Assembly (NCBI RefSeq): GCF_902499115.1
Contig: NZ_CABVPN010000023.1
Location: 72,461 to 136,460 of the forward strand
DNA: 64,000 bases
From: Burkholderia diffusa
Lineage (GTDB): Bacteria; Pseudomonadota; Gammaproteobacteria; Burkholderiales; Burkholderiaceae
Direction of reading: 5' to 3'
In this document: positions 52,139 to 60,673 of the stretch, one piece after another
Numbering within the stretch: position 1 is the stretch's first letter
Layout of the letters: each line of letters opens with the position of its first letter
The notes under the pieces: model-generated
Database searches by the model: none
What the model was told of the DNA's origin: nothing
Seen by the model: only the letters and a program-made list of their open reading frames with translations
Translations under genes and position numbers: made by a program

Positions 52139-52318
52139 GTGTCGCGCCGCGATTTCATCGGCTGGACCGGCGCACTCGCAGGCGGTGCTGTGCTCGGCGG
52201 ACTGTTCGCGGCCACACGAGCATTTGCTGCCGGCACCGTGCCCAACGCGGCGGTTGACCTGACGAACGTGACGATCGCCGGGCAGGCTGTCAACACGGCG
52301 ATCATCGACAAGCGATGA
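52139..52318 (+). CDS. Orphan twin-arginine signal peptide ORF (small or truncated)
   Basis: A 59-residue frame from GTG at 52139 reads SRRDFIGWTGALAGGAVLGG then LFAATRAFAAGT, a clean Tat signal with the SRRDFIG motif, hydrophobic core and AFA cleavage site. It continues with only about 28 more residues (NVTIAGQAVNTAIIDKR) before a TGA. The frame is open without ATG back to 52070. No enzyme domain follows, so it is either a very small exported protein or the 5' stub of a deleted gene. Confidence 0.4.
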   Translation: MSRRDFIGWTGALAGGAVLGGLFAATRAFAAGTVPNAAVDLTNVTIAGQAVNTAIIDKR

Positions 52319-52377
52319 CGTAACGGCGTGGAGAGGCATTCGCGTGCGACCGGCCAAGGGCGCGCGAACGCGACGCG

Positions 52378-52884
52378 TCATGCCAGCGTTTTGACCATGT
52401 GGTGTTCGTCGTAGAAGCGGCCGTCGACGAACAGCGAACGCGGTTCCGTGCCGAACCGGACGAACCCCCGCGACGCGTACACCCGTTCCGCGGCGCCGTT
52501 GATTTCATTCACGCACAGGACCAGTTGCATGCACTGCCACGCTTGCGCTGCGTGCGCGGTCGCGTTGTCGAGCAGCGATTGCGCGATGCCGCGCCCGCGA
52601 TACGCGGGGTCGACGAACACGCCCCAGATCGTCGCCTTGTGCGCGACCTTGGCACGCGCATCGCGGCGCACGCCCGTGATGCCGACGAGCGTTGCGTCGT
52701 CGAACGCGCCGAACACGGCGCGCTCGTGGGTTGGGGTGATGCGCGTCGCGAATTCATCGACCGGGACGCGTGCTTCTTCGTCGCGGGTCGGCAGGAACGA
52801 GGTCGGCGACGTGTCGACCGCGCGGAGGCGGACGGACTGGAACTGCGCCGCGTCGGCGGCGTCGAGCAGGCGGATCGTGATCAT
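52378..52884 (-). CDS. GNAT-family N-acetyltransferase
   Basis: This 168-residue acetyltransferase shows the acetyl-CoA pyrophosphate loop VFVDPAYRGRGIAQSLLDNA (about residues 90-109), where RGRGIA is motif A, and the C-terminal NGAAERVYASRGFVRFGTEP of motif B. The substrate is not evident. It is a single gene between the orphan Tat ORF and a long non-coding stretch. Confidence 0.9.
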   Translation of the reverse strand: MITIRLLDAADAAQFQSVRLRAVDTSPTSFLPTRDEEARVPVDEFATRITPTHERAVFGAFDDATLVGITGVRRDARAKVAHKATIWGVFVDPAYRGRGIAQSLLDNATAHAAQAWQCMQLVLCVNEINGAAERVYASRGFVRFGTEPRSLFVDGRFYDEHHMVKTLA

Positions 52885-53363
52885 CGGTCGGGATTGTCGT
52901 TGGTGTGCCGGGATATCGGAATCTGCGGCGCGATGCGCGGCAGGGTGTCGACAATGCTAAGCGGAAACGCACGCACTCGTTTGCCCGATCGGCACGCGTG
53001 ATGAAGGGCGCCGATGCGCGAAGGGCGCTGGAGATGACGCGTGGAGAATGAATGAGCGTTCGCGATGCCTGCGGGCAATCGCGCACTCGGCGTCGAAGGG
53101 ATGCGAGCGGAAACGAACCGGATGCGGACATGTCGGCCGCAGCGTTCGATGCGAGCCCGACCGCGGCCGGTGCGCGACGTGAGGCGCGTGACGGCGCAGT
53201 GCCGTACGCGACAAGCGTGCCGCGCTGATGGAAGGAGCGGGGATGAAGCAATGCGCGCCCGTGCGTTGCGCCGAAGCGGCGCACGGCGTCGGACGCGTGA
53301 AATGCGGACGCGACGTGAGGTGTCCGCGATGCACCCGATCAGCTCAGGTGCACGCGACCCAGA
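52885..53363. other. Intergenic stretch without a recognisable gene
   Basis: Nearly 480 bases between the acetyltransferase start and the end of the lipoprotein gene. Frames on both strands are arginine-rich and show no family signature or ribosome site. I see no clear hairpin followed by T-run. The acetyltransferase promoter must lie near 52890-52990. Confidence 0.5.
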
Positions 53364-53978
53364 TCAATAACGCGACAGCTGATTGCCGTTGATCTGGACG
53401 CGATCGCCCGGGCGCAGGTTGCCTGGCGACTGCACGTCGAACGAGCGCGTCGAGCCGTCGCTGACCTGCACGTCGATCCGGTAGCTGCTCGGCGGTTGGG
53501 CCGCGCCCATCTGCTGGCCGATCTGGTTGCCGGCGACGGCGCCGCCGAGCGCGCCGATCACGGTGGCAGCATCGCGGCCGTGGCCGCGGCCGAACTGGTT
53601 GCCCACCAGGCCGCCGACCAGCGCACCGACGACGGTGCCGGCGACGCCCGACGTGCCGATCGAGCCGCTGACCGGCTGGATGTTCGTGACGGTGCCGTAT
53701 TGCGTGCCGTAGCCGTTGCCGTATTGGCCGGCGTAAGGCTGCGGGTTGCCGTATTGGTCGTACTGCGGGGCCTGGCTCGGATATGCCGGCTGCTGCGACT
53801 GCACGTAGCCGGGTTGCGAATACGCGGGCTGCGCGTAACCGGGCGTCGCGTACTGTTGCTGCGGATAGCCCGGTTGCGCGCCGTAGTAGCCCGGCGCGAC
53901 ACAGGCGGTCAGCGGAAGCGCCGCCACGGCGACGAGCGAGGCGAACAGAACGGTCTTCGTGGAAGGCATGCGCATCAT
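53364..53978 (-). CDS. Glycine-zipper (SlyB-like) outer-membrane lipoprotein with a Tyr/Gln/Pro-rich linker
   Basis: This is about 204 residues from the ATG at 53978 (AGGAAA 4 bases upstream; two further ATGs follow closely). A lipobox ALPLTAC places the lipidated cysteine near residue 26. Then come about 70 residues of low-complexity tyrosine, glutamine, proline and glycine repeats of the PGY/PAY type. A 2TM glycine-zipper domain (VAGTVVGALVGGLVGNQFG, GALGGAVAGNQIG) follows, ending in a small beta domain (VQVSDGSTRSFDVQ). The family is linked to envelope integrity. The gene stands alone. Confidence 0.88.
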   Translation of the reverse strand: MMRMPSTKTVLFASLVAVAALPLTACVAPGYYGAQPGYPQQQYATPGYAQPAYSQPGYVQSQQPAYPSQAPQYDQYGNPQPYAGQYGNGYGTQYGTVTNIQPVSGSIGTSGVAGTVVGALVGGLVGNQFGRGHGRDAATVIGALGGAVAGNQIGQQMGAAQPPSSYRIDVQVSDGSTRSFDVQSPGNLRPGDRVQINGNQLSRY

Positions 53979-54408
53979 GATGTTTCCTGCATCGGCAACG
54001 TGTTCGCCGACGAATTCCCGGACGGGTGGCGAACTCGGCGTGAGTATAAGGAAAGGGCGGATGCGCGTCCGGTGCGGCCGGGTAACAACGTGTAAAGTCT
54101 GTTGCCGCGCAAATCGCGGCCGGGCGAGGCGGCGCGCTACGCCCGGCCGCGACCGTGCCGAGGCACGCTTGTCGGCAATGCGGGCACCGTCCCGGCGATC
54201 GCACCCGATCGCCGCGCCAGGCGCGACGGGGCGGCCCGTCCGTATATCGCGAAATCGAATGCGCGGCATCGCGACATTTAATTGGCCACTGGCCATCGCG
54301 TCCGATATCGTGACCGCATTCCCTGCCAACGGCCGGGCCGTGCCGGCCGCGGTCCTTTCGGCCATCCGAGCCGGCGTCGCGCAGCGACCGCCCCACACGT
54401 TCCGAGTC
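53979..54408. other. Promoter region between lipoprotein and amidohydrolase genes
   Basis: About 430 bases with no gene I can support, although a frame continuous with the amidohydrolase is open from 53959. It holds the divergent promoters and TGGCCACTGGCCA at 54283-54295, a doubled palindrome about 115 bases upstream of the amidohydrolase ATG. Confidence 0.45.
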
Positions 54409-55608
54409 ATGACCGATCGCTTCTTCACCAACGCCGTCGATGCCGGCGGCCAGCCCGTCAACCTCGCCGTCCATGACGGCCGCTTCGTCGCGATCGGGGC
54501 CGATTGCACCGCCGCGCCCGGCGCGGAAACGATCGACCTCGGCGGGCGCGTCGTGCTGCCCGGCTTCGTCGACGGCCACATCCATCTCGACAAGAGCTTC
54601 GTCGGCGACCGCTGGGTGCCGCACGAACCGGTCGGCTCGCTGCGCGAGCGGCTCGCGGTCGAGAAGCGCCAGCTCGCGGCCGCTCCGCCGATCGTCGAGC
54701 GCGCGAATGCGCTGATCGCGCAGGCCGCCGCGTTCGGCACGATCGCGATGCGCAGCCACGTCGACGTCGACGCGACGACCGGCCTGTCGAACCTGCAGGC
54801 CGTGATGGCCGCGCGCGAACAATGGCGCGGGGTCGTCGACATCGAACTGGTTGCGTTCCCGCAGGCCGGCGTGGTGACGTGCCCGGGCACCGCCGCGATC
54901 CTCGATGCGGCCGTGCGCGAGGGCGCCGACGTGGTCGGCGGGATCGACCCGACGACGCTCGACGGCGACGCGGACGGCCAACTCGACATCGTGTTCGGCA
55001 TCGCCGAGAAGCGCGGCGCGAAGATCGACATCCACCTGCACGAACCGGGCGAGACCGGCATCGCGCAACTGTTGCGGATCGCGGCGCGCACGCGCGCGGC
55101 GGGCCTCGGTGGCCGCGTGAACGTGAGCCACGCGTATGCGCTCGGCCAGGTCGATCATGGCGAGGTCGAGCGTGCGGCCGCGGCACTCGCCGGCGCCGGC
55201 GTGTCGATCCTGACCAATGCGCCGGGCGACTGCGCATTCCCGCCGGTGCGGCAGCTGCGCGATGCGGGCGTGCACGTGTTCGCCGGCAACGACAACATTC
55301 GCGATGCGTGGTGGCCGTACGGCAACGGCGACATGCTGCAGCGCGCGATGATGGTCGGCTACCGCTCGGGTTTCTACACCGACGACGCGCTCGCCATCGC
55401 GCTCGACATGGCGACGCATGCCGGCGCGCGCGCGATCGGCAAGGCCGACTACGGCATCGCGGTTGGCTGCGAAGCGAGCTTCGTCGCGGTGCGCGCGCCG
55501 AATGCGGCGGCCGCCGTCGCCGGCGTGCCGGCCGAACGCTGGGTGTTCCGCCGCGGCGAAAGCGATACCGGTGCGCCGTTCGCGCCGGCACAACGTTTCA
55601 CGCGATAA
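54409..55608 (+). CDS. Cytosine deaminase-like amidohydrolase, copy 1
   Basis: This 399-residue amidohydrolase of the CodA/AtzC branch starts at the ATG at 54409, where similarity begins. The metal site shows His57 and His59 (VDGHIHLDKSF), HVDVDATTGL, IDIHLHEPGE and the aspartate motif FAGNDNIRDAWWPYGNGDML, very like CodA's D-x-W-x-P-x-G. These enzymes deaminate or hydrolyse N-substituted heterocycles. It is 68 bases upstream of a related gene, suggesting a two-enzyme route. The substrate is unknown. Confidence 0.82.
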   Translation: MTDRFFTNAVDAGGQPVNLAVHDGRFVAIGADCTAAPGAETIDLGGRVVLPGFVDGHIHLDKSFVGDRWVPHEPVGSLRERLAVEKRQLAAAPPIVERANALIAQAAAFGTIAMRSHVDVDATTGLSNLQAVMAAREQWRGVVDIELVAFPQAGVVTCPGTAAILDAAVREGADVVGGIDPTTLDGDADGQLDIVFGIAEKRGAKIDIHLHEPGETGIAQLLRIAARTRAAGLGGRVNVSHAYALGQVDHGEVERAAAALAGAGVSILTNAPGDCAFPPVRQLRDAGVHVFAGNDNIRDAWWPYGNGDMLQRAMMVGYRSGFYTDDALAIALDMATHAGARAIGKADYGIAVGCEASFVAVRAPNAAAAVAGVPAERWVFRRGESDTGAPFAPAQRFTR

Positions 55609-55676
55609 CGACCTGACCGCCGTCGCGGTGCGTGCATCGTGAAGGCCCTGCACTGACCGACCACACAGGAACCGAC

Positions 55677-56861
55677 ATGACGAACCTGCTGATCCGCAAC
55701 GTCCGCATGCATGCAGACGAAGCGCTCGACATCCTGATCGAAGGCGAGCGCATCGCGCGCGTCGGCCCGTCACTCGACGCACCCGCCGGCTGCGCGATCG
55801 AGGACGGTGCGCGCGCGCGCGCGCTGCCCGGCCTCGTCGAAGGCCACACGCACCTCGACAAGACCCACTGGGGAATGCCGTGGTATCGCAACGCGGTGGG
55901 GCCGCGCCTGGTCGACCGCATCGAGAACGAACGCAACTACCGCGCGACGAGCGGCCACGATGCAGGCGCCGCGTCGCTCGCGCTGTCGCGCGCGTTCCTC
56001 GCGGCCGGCACGACGCGCATCCGGACGCACGTGGATGTCGACACCGAGGCCGGGCTGCGGCATCTGCACGGCGTGCTCGCGACGCGCGAGACGCTGCGCG
56101 GCCAGGTGGAGATCCAGATCGTCGCATTTCCGCAGTCGGGCGTGCTGAAGCGGCCGGGCACCGATGCGCTGTTGTCCGAAGCCCTCGCCGCCGGTGCCGA
56201 TCTGCTCGGCGGCCTCGATCCGTGCGCGATCGAAGGCGATCCGGTCGAGGCGGTGGACGTGCTGTTCGGGATCGCCGAGCGTCACGGTCGCGGGCTCGAC
56301 CTGCACCTGCACGAGCGCGGGTCGATGGGCGCGTACTCGCTCGACCTCATCCTGCAGCGCACTGCCGCGCTTGGCATGCAGGGCAAGGTCACGATCAGTC
56401 ACGGGTTCTGTCTCGGCGATATCACCGAACGCGAGCGCGACGCGCTGCTCGCGCGGATGGCCGAACTCGGCGTCGCGATCGTCACGACCGCGCCGGCCGC
56501 GGTGCCGGTGCCGCCGGTCGCCGCGTGCCGTGCGGCCGGCGTGACCGTGATCGGCGGCAACGACGGCGTGCGCGATACGTGGACGCCGTACGGGTCGCCC
56601 GACATGCTCGAACGCGCGATGCTGATCGGCATGCGCAACGATTTCCGCCGTGACGACGCACTCGAAGTCGCGCTCGATTGCGTGACGCACGGCGCGGCAC
56701 GCGGTTGCGGCTTCGCCGACTACGGTCTGGAGGTGGGCAAGCGTGCGGACGTCGTGCTCGTCGATGCGCTGACGTTCGCCGAGGCCGTCGTCGCGCGGCC
56801 GACGCGGCGGCTTGTCGTGTCGTCGGGGAAGATCGTCGCGCGCAACGGCGCCCCGGTATGA
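55677..56861 (+). CDS. Cytosine deaminase-like amidohydrolase, copy 2
   Basis: This 394-residue protein, with AGGAA 5 bases before the ATG, carries the same motifs as copy 1: VEGHTHLDKTHWG, THVDVDTEAGLRHL, LDLHLHERGS, and IGGNDGVRDTWTPYGSPDML. The two copies differ enough (for example HTHLDK versus HIHLDK, and different strand composition) to be old paralogues. It is followed 34 bases later by a SnoaL-like gene, so the three form a likely operon opposed by the LysR gene at 57429. Confidence 0.82.
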   Translation: MTNLLIRNVRMHADEALDILIEGERIARVGPSLDAPAGCAIEDGARARALPGLVEGHTHLDKTHWGMPWYRNAVGPRLVDRIENERNYRATSGHDAGAASLALSRAFLAAGTTRIRTHVDVDTEAGLRHLHGVLATRETLRGQVEIQIVAFPQSGVLKRPGTDALLSEALAAGADLLGGLDPCAIEGDPVEAVDVLFGIAERHGRGLDLHLHERGSMGAYSLDLILQRTAALGMQGKVTISHGFCLGDITERERDALLARMAELGVAIVTTAPAAVPVPPVAACRAAGVTVIGGNDGVRDTWTPYGSPDMLERAMLIGMRNDFRRDDALEVALDCVTHGAARGCGFADYGLEVGKRADVVLVDALTFAEAVVARPTRRLVVSSGKIVARNGAPV

Positions 56862-56895
56862 TCCGGTTTTCAGCCGGATTTCCCGGGAGACGACG

Positions 56896-57369
56896 ATGCG
56901 ACGCACGACAGCGGCACGGGCCGCACGATGGATGACGGCGGCTCTGGTCGCCGCGAGCGCCGCGCATGCGGTGGCGGCCGGCCCGACCGACGCGCAGCAG
57001 GAAGCCAACCGGCGGACGGTGCTCGCCTTCTACGAAAAAGGCCTGAACGAGAAAGATGCGGACGCCGCGCTCGCGTACGTCGGCGATCGTTACGTGCAGC
57101 ACAACCCGAACGCGGCCGACGGCCGCGACGGCTTTCGCCAATTCATTGCATTCCTGCGTGACAAATATCCGCAGTCGCACAGCGAGATCAAGCGCTCGTT
57201 CGTCGACGGCGACTACGTGATCCTGCACGTGCATGCGGTGCGCGAACCCGGCACACGCGGCAGCGCGATCATGGACATCTTCAAGCTCGAGAACGGCAAG
57301 ATCGTCGAGCACTGGGACGTGAACCAGCCGGTGCCGGAGCAGGCGGCGAACGGGAACACGATGTTCTGA
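56896..57369 (+). CDS. Exported SnoaL-like protein
   Basis: This 157-residue protein has a signal peptide ending near AVAAGPTDA (about residue 29), then a SnoaL/NTF2-like domain with ANRRTVLAFYEKGLNEKD, YVQHNPNAADGRDGF and FKLENGKIVEHWDVNQPVP. The HNPNAADG segment is typical of a subgroup of predicted SnoaL-like polyketide-cyclase-fold proteins of unknown substrate. GGGAGA precedes the ATG. It is the third gene of the tandem amidohydrolase operon and would act in the periplasm. Confidence 0.85.
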   Translation: MRRTTAARAARWMTAALVAASAAHAVAAGPTDAQQEANRRTVLAFYEKGLNEKDADAALAYVGDRYVQHNPNAADGRDGFRQFIAFLRDKYPQSHSEIKRSFVDGDYVILHVHAVREPGTRGSAIMDIFKLENGKIVEHWDVNQPVPEQAANGNTMF

Positions 57370-57428
57370 CGCGCGTGCCTTCCCCGGTCACGCGGTTGCT
57401 CGGCTGATGCCGACCGGCATCGCCGCGC

Positions 57429-58295
57429 TCATTCCTCCTCCTGCTCCAGCATCGCCGCGAGCGCCTTCGTCAGTTCGCTGACCATCGGATCGGCCGTCGG
57501 CCGATGCAGGATCGCGATGTCCATGTTCTCGATCGGCGCGAAGCCGCCGCGTTGCTCGGTCAGCACCACGTGCTCGTCGGTCACCACGCGCGCGGGCAGC
57601 ACGCTGATGCCGAGCCCGTCCGCGACGGCCGCCTGGATGCCGCTCAGGCTCGACGTCGTGAAGCTGATCCGCCAGCGGCGGCCGCGTTCCTCGATCGCCT
57701 TGATCATGTCGTCGCGATAGAGCCCGCGCGGCGGGAACACGACGATCGGCACCGGATCGAGCTCGATCGTCGGATGTTGTGCGCTGTCGATCCAGCGCAG
57801 CTTCTCCGGCCAGCGCACCACCGCCTCGCGACTGTCGCGCCGTTGCTTGATCAGCACCAGATCGAGCTCGCCGCGATCGTAGGCCGCGCAGATATCGCGG
57901 CTCAACCCGCACATCACCTCAAGCTTCACCTGCGGATGATCGCGCTTGAAGGCGGCGAGCGCATGGGTCGTGCGGCCCGCCGCGAAATCGTCGGGCACGC
58001 CGAGCCGGATCGTCAGCGCGACGGTCGCGCCCGACAGCGCTTCCAGCATCTCGTCGTTCAGCGCGATCATGCGCCGGGCGTAGCTGAGCACCGTCACGCC
58101 GGCGTCAGTCGGCCGCACGTCGCGCGTGCCGCGGTCGAGCAGGCGATGCCCGGCGATCTCCTCCAGCCGCCGCACCTTCTGGCTGACCGTCGACTGCGTT
58201 GAATGCAGGCGCGCGGACGCGGTCGTGAAGCTGCCGCAGTCGGCGACCATCACGAGCGCGCGCAACAGGTCGAGGTCGAACAAAGGTCTATTCAT
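57429..58295 (-). CDS. LysR-type transcriptional regulator
   Basis: This 288-residue LysR regulator has helix-turn-helix CGSFTTASARLHSTQSTVSQ (about residues 20-39) with LEEIAGHRLLDRGTRDVRPT. It converges with the amidohydrolase-SnoaL operon and is divergent from the solute-binding protein gene at 58888. It may control either. The C-terminus ends in an acidic tail (EQEEE). Confidence 0.9.
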   Translation of the reverse strand: MNRPLFDLDLLRALVMVADCGSFTTASARLHSTQSTVSQKVRRLEEIAGHRLLDRGTRDVRPTDAGVTVLSYARRMIALNDEMLEALSGATVALTIRLGVPDDFAAGRTTHALAAFKRDHPQVKLEVMCGLSRDICAAYDRGELDLVLIKQRRDSREAVVRWPEKLRWIDSAQHPTIELDPVPIVVFPPRGLYRDDMIKAIEERGRRWRISFTTSSLSGIQAAVADGLGISVLPARVVTDEHVVLTEQRGGFAPIENMDIAILHRPTADPMVSELTKALAAMLEQEEE

Positions 58296-58887
58296 TTCTG
58301 CACTTTTCTGGCGTCGAGCATTTCATTTACAAATACATGCGACGACTTTTAACATGGCCCGAGCCCGTGGGCAATCGCGGTTTCGCCGGACCCGGCGCCG
58401 GAGGCGCTGCCGCGCGGCGCGGCCGATCGCGGTGCACGGCAATCATGTGGAGGCGGCGCACGCGGACATGAACGCCGATCACATGAATCGGTTCGACCGT
58501 AACATCAACGCGGTATAGGTCAGAACCCGGTCCGGGTAAATCGCGAGGGGTGATTCCCGATCGTCCCGGCTTGTGGATATTCAATCAAATGCACTCTCCG
58601 CCGACTGTGCGCATTACCGGGTAAACGCGTGAACGCTCGCGAATTTCCGGTAAATTCTTATATTTTGCATGTTACATCGCTCTTTCAGCGCGAATTCTCC
58701 ATGCAATTCCAGCCCGTGGGCTCCACGTTCATTCGCTCGGCTTGCGCTCGAATATCGTGCAGTCTAGACTGCATCGCAGTTTCATCGAAGTCCCAGTCTT
58801 TCGCGCACCGTGCCGGGCCTGCCGGCACGACGCTCCCCAACGGACGCCCGGCGCTCGCCCGCCGCGTCGAGACCACAAGGACACACC
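58296..58887. other. Long divergent promoter region
   Basis: This 590-base gap between the LysR gene and the solute-binding protein gene has no convincing gene. It contains an AT-rich part (58645-58690) suited to a promoter and a 16-base perfect palindrome at 58758-58773, described separately. Confidence 0.55.
58758..58773. promoter_or_regulatory. Perfect palindrome with GTCTAGAC core
   Basis: TGCAGTCTAGACTGCA is a perfect 16-base palindrome 114 bases upstream of the binding-protein start. The GTCTAGAC core matches the pattern recognised by HutC-subfamily GntR regulators such as NagR/DasR (TGGTCTAGACCA). A HutC-type regulator is encoded at 60674-61411, just after the genes this promoter serves. 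Confidence 0.6.
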
Positions 58888-59673
58888 ATGAACCGCACTG
58901 CAAAGCTCGTCGTTTCCGCGCTGGCGTTCGCGCCGCTCGTCGCGTTCGCGCAGGACACGGCGACGATCCGCTGGGGCATCGATCCCACCTACCCGCCGTT
59001 CGAGGCGAAGCAGCCCGACGGCTCGCTCGCCGGTTTCGACATCGACCTGCGCAACGCGATCTGCGAGCAGTTGCGCGCGAAATGCGTGTGGGTCGAGCAG
59101 GGCTTCGACGGGATGATTCCGGCGCTGCGCGCGCGCAAGTTCGACGTGATCATGTCCGCGATGACGGCCACCGACGAGCGACTCAAGCAAATCGACTTCT
59201 CGAACAAGCTGTACGCGTCGCCGGGTGCGCTCGTCGCGCCGGCCGGTTCGAAGCTGCTGCCGACCGCCGCGTCGCTCGCCGGCAAGCGCATCGGGATCGA
59301 CCAGGGCACGACGCAGGAGGCGTACGCGAAGGCCGAATGGGCGACCAAGGGCGTGACGATCGTGTCGTACCAGAACCAGGACCAGGTGTATCAGGATCTG
59401 GTGAACGGCCGCCTCGACGCGACCTTCCAGGACAAGACGCAGGCCGGCTACTCGTTCCTGAAGACGCCGCGCGGCAAGGGCTACGCGTTCGCGGGCCCCG
59501 ACGTGACCGACGTGCGCATCACCGGCTACGGCGTCGCGATGGGCGTGCGCAAGGGCGACGCCGAGATGAAGAAGCGGCTGAACGACGCGATCGTCGCGAT
59601 CCGCGCGAACGGCACGTACCAGAAGATCGCCGCGAAATACTTCGACTTCGACATCTACGGCGCGAAGCAGTGA
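58888..59673 (+). CDS. Amino-acid-type ABC periplasmic binding protein (orphan)
   Basis: This 261-residue family 3 solute-binding protein has a signal peptide ending VAFAQDTA (about residue 22). The ligand-binding fold shows WGIDPTYPPFEAKQPDGSLAG, the FDVIMSAMTATDERLKQIDF landmark and IGIDQGTTQEAYAKAEW. Polar or basic amino acids and opines are common ligands in the family. No permease or ATPase gene accompanies it here; a PhyH dioxygenase gene follows 45 bases later. It may share an ABC system encoded elsewhere or deliver the dioxygenase substrate. Confidence 0.9.
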   Translation: MNRTAKLVVSALAFAPLVAFAQDTATIRWGIDPTYPPFEAKQPDGSLAGFDIDLRNAICEQLRAKCVWVEQGFDGMIPALRARKFDVIMSAMTATDERLKQIDFSNKLYASPGALVAPAGSKLLPTAASLAGKRIGIDQGTTQEAYAKAEWATKGVTIVSYQNQDQVYQDLVNGRLDATFQDKTQAGYSFLKTPRGKGYAFAGPDVTDVRITGYGVAMGVRKGDAEMKKRLNDAIVAIRANGTYQKIAAKYFDFDIYGAKQ

Positions 59674-59718
59674 GCGTCGCACCGTGAATCCGTGATTCAT
59701 TCCATCGACAGGCAAACC

Positions 59719-60567
59719 ATGACGAGTATCCAGGAGCGCGTCGCGCAAGCCGTGACGCCCGAGCTGATCGCCGCCTTCCGTGAGGAAGGCGCGGTCTGCA
59801 TCAAGGGCATCTTCTCGCCCGACGAAGTGGCCGCGCTGCGTGCCGGCATCGACGCGAACCTCGCGCAGCCCAGCGCGCGCGCGAAGGTCGCGAGCCGGCC
59901 CGACGACCCGGGCTGGTTCTTCGAGGACTTCTGCAACTGGCAGCACAACGACGCGTACCGCGACTTCATCGTACGCTCGCCCGCACCGTCGGTGGCCGCC
60001 GCGCTGATGGGCACGCAGACGGTGCGGCTGCATCACGACCACCTGCTCGTGAAGGAGCCCGGCACGCGGCAGCGCACGCCGTGGCACCAGGACCAGCCGT
60101 ACTACAACATCGAAGGCGACGACAACGTCAGCATGTGGATTCCGGTCGATCCGGTGCCGCTCGAATCGACGCTGGAATTCGTCGCGGGTTCGCACCAGGG
60201 GCCGTGGCTGATGCCGCGCACGTTCATGGACAAGGAGGCGAAGTGGTTCCCGGAAGGCAGCCTCGCCGACCTGCCCGACATCGAAGCCGACCGCGCGGCG
60301 TTCCCGATCCGCCACTGGGCGCTCGAGCCCGGCGACATGGTGTGCTTCCGGATGCTCACGCTGCATGCATCGGGCGGCACGCAGAACCGCCGGCGCGCGT
60401 TCTCGATCCGCTTCGTCGGCGACGACATCCGTCACGCGCCGCGCCGCTGGAAGACGTCGCCCGATTTCCCGGGGCTCGCGGACGAACTGCCGGACGGCGC
60501 GCCGCTCGAGCATGCGCTGTTTCCGGTCGTGTGGTCGCGTGGCGCGGGGCAGGTCGGGGCGATCTGA
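59719..60567 (+). CDS. Phytanoyl-CoA dioxygenase (PhyH) family Fe(II)/2-oxoglutarate oxygenase
   Basis: This is 282 residues from the ATG at 59719, with an upstream GTG at 59692 as alternative. The metal triad is His123-x-Asp125 (PWHQDQPYYN) and His216 (TLHASGG), and an arginine in RRAFSIRF would hold 2-oxoglutarate. The fold matches PhyH relatives that hydroxylate small molecules rather than CoA esters; no CoA-binding feature is evident. Pairing with an amino-acid-type binding protein suggests hydroxylation of an imported amino-acid-like compound. Confidence 0.88.
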   Translation: MTSIQERVAQAVTPELIAAFREEGAVCIKGIFSPDEVAALRAGIDANLAQPSARAKVASRPDDPGWFFEDFCNWQHNDAYRDFIVRSPAPSVAAALMGTQTVRLHHDHLLVKEPGTRQRTPWHQDQPYYNIEGDDNVSMWIPVDPVPLESTLEFVAGSHQGPWLMPRTFMDKEAKWFPEGSLADLPDIEADRAAFPIRHWALEPGDMVCFRMLTLHASGGTQNRRRAFSIRFVGDDIRHAPRRWKTSPDFPGLADELPDGAPLEHALFPVVWSRGAGQVGAI

Positions 60568-60673
60568 GCGTGAGCGACGCAGAGCGACGCCATCGGGTGA
60601 GATCACGCGTGCGGCGTCCGTTTTGCGATGAAGCGGCCGCCGCGCGTGGTCGTTTTCGAGTGTCGGGGAAGGT

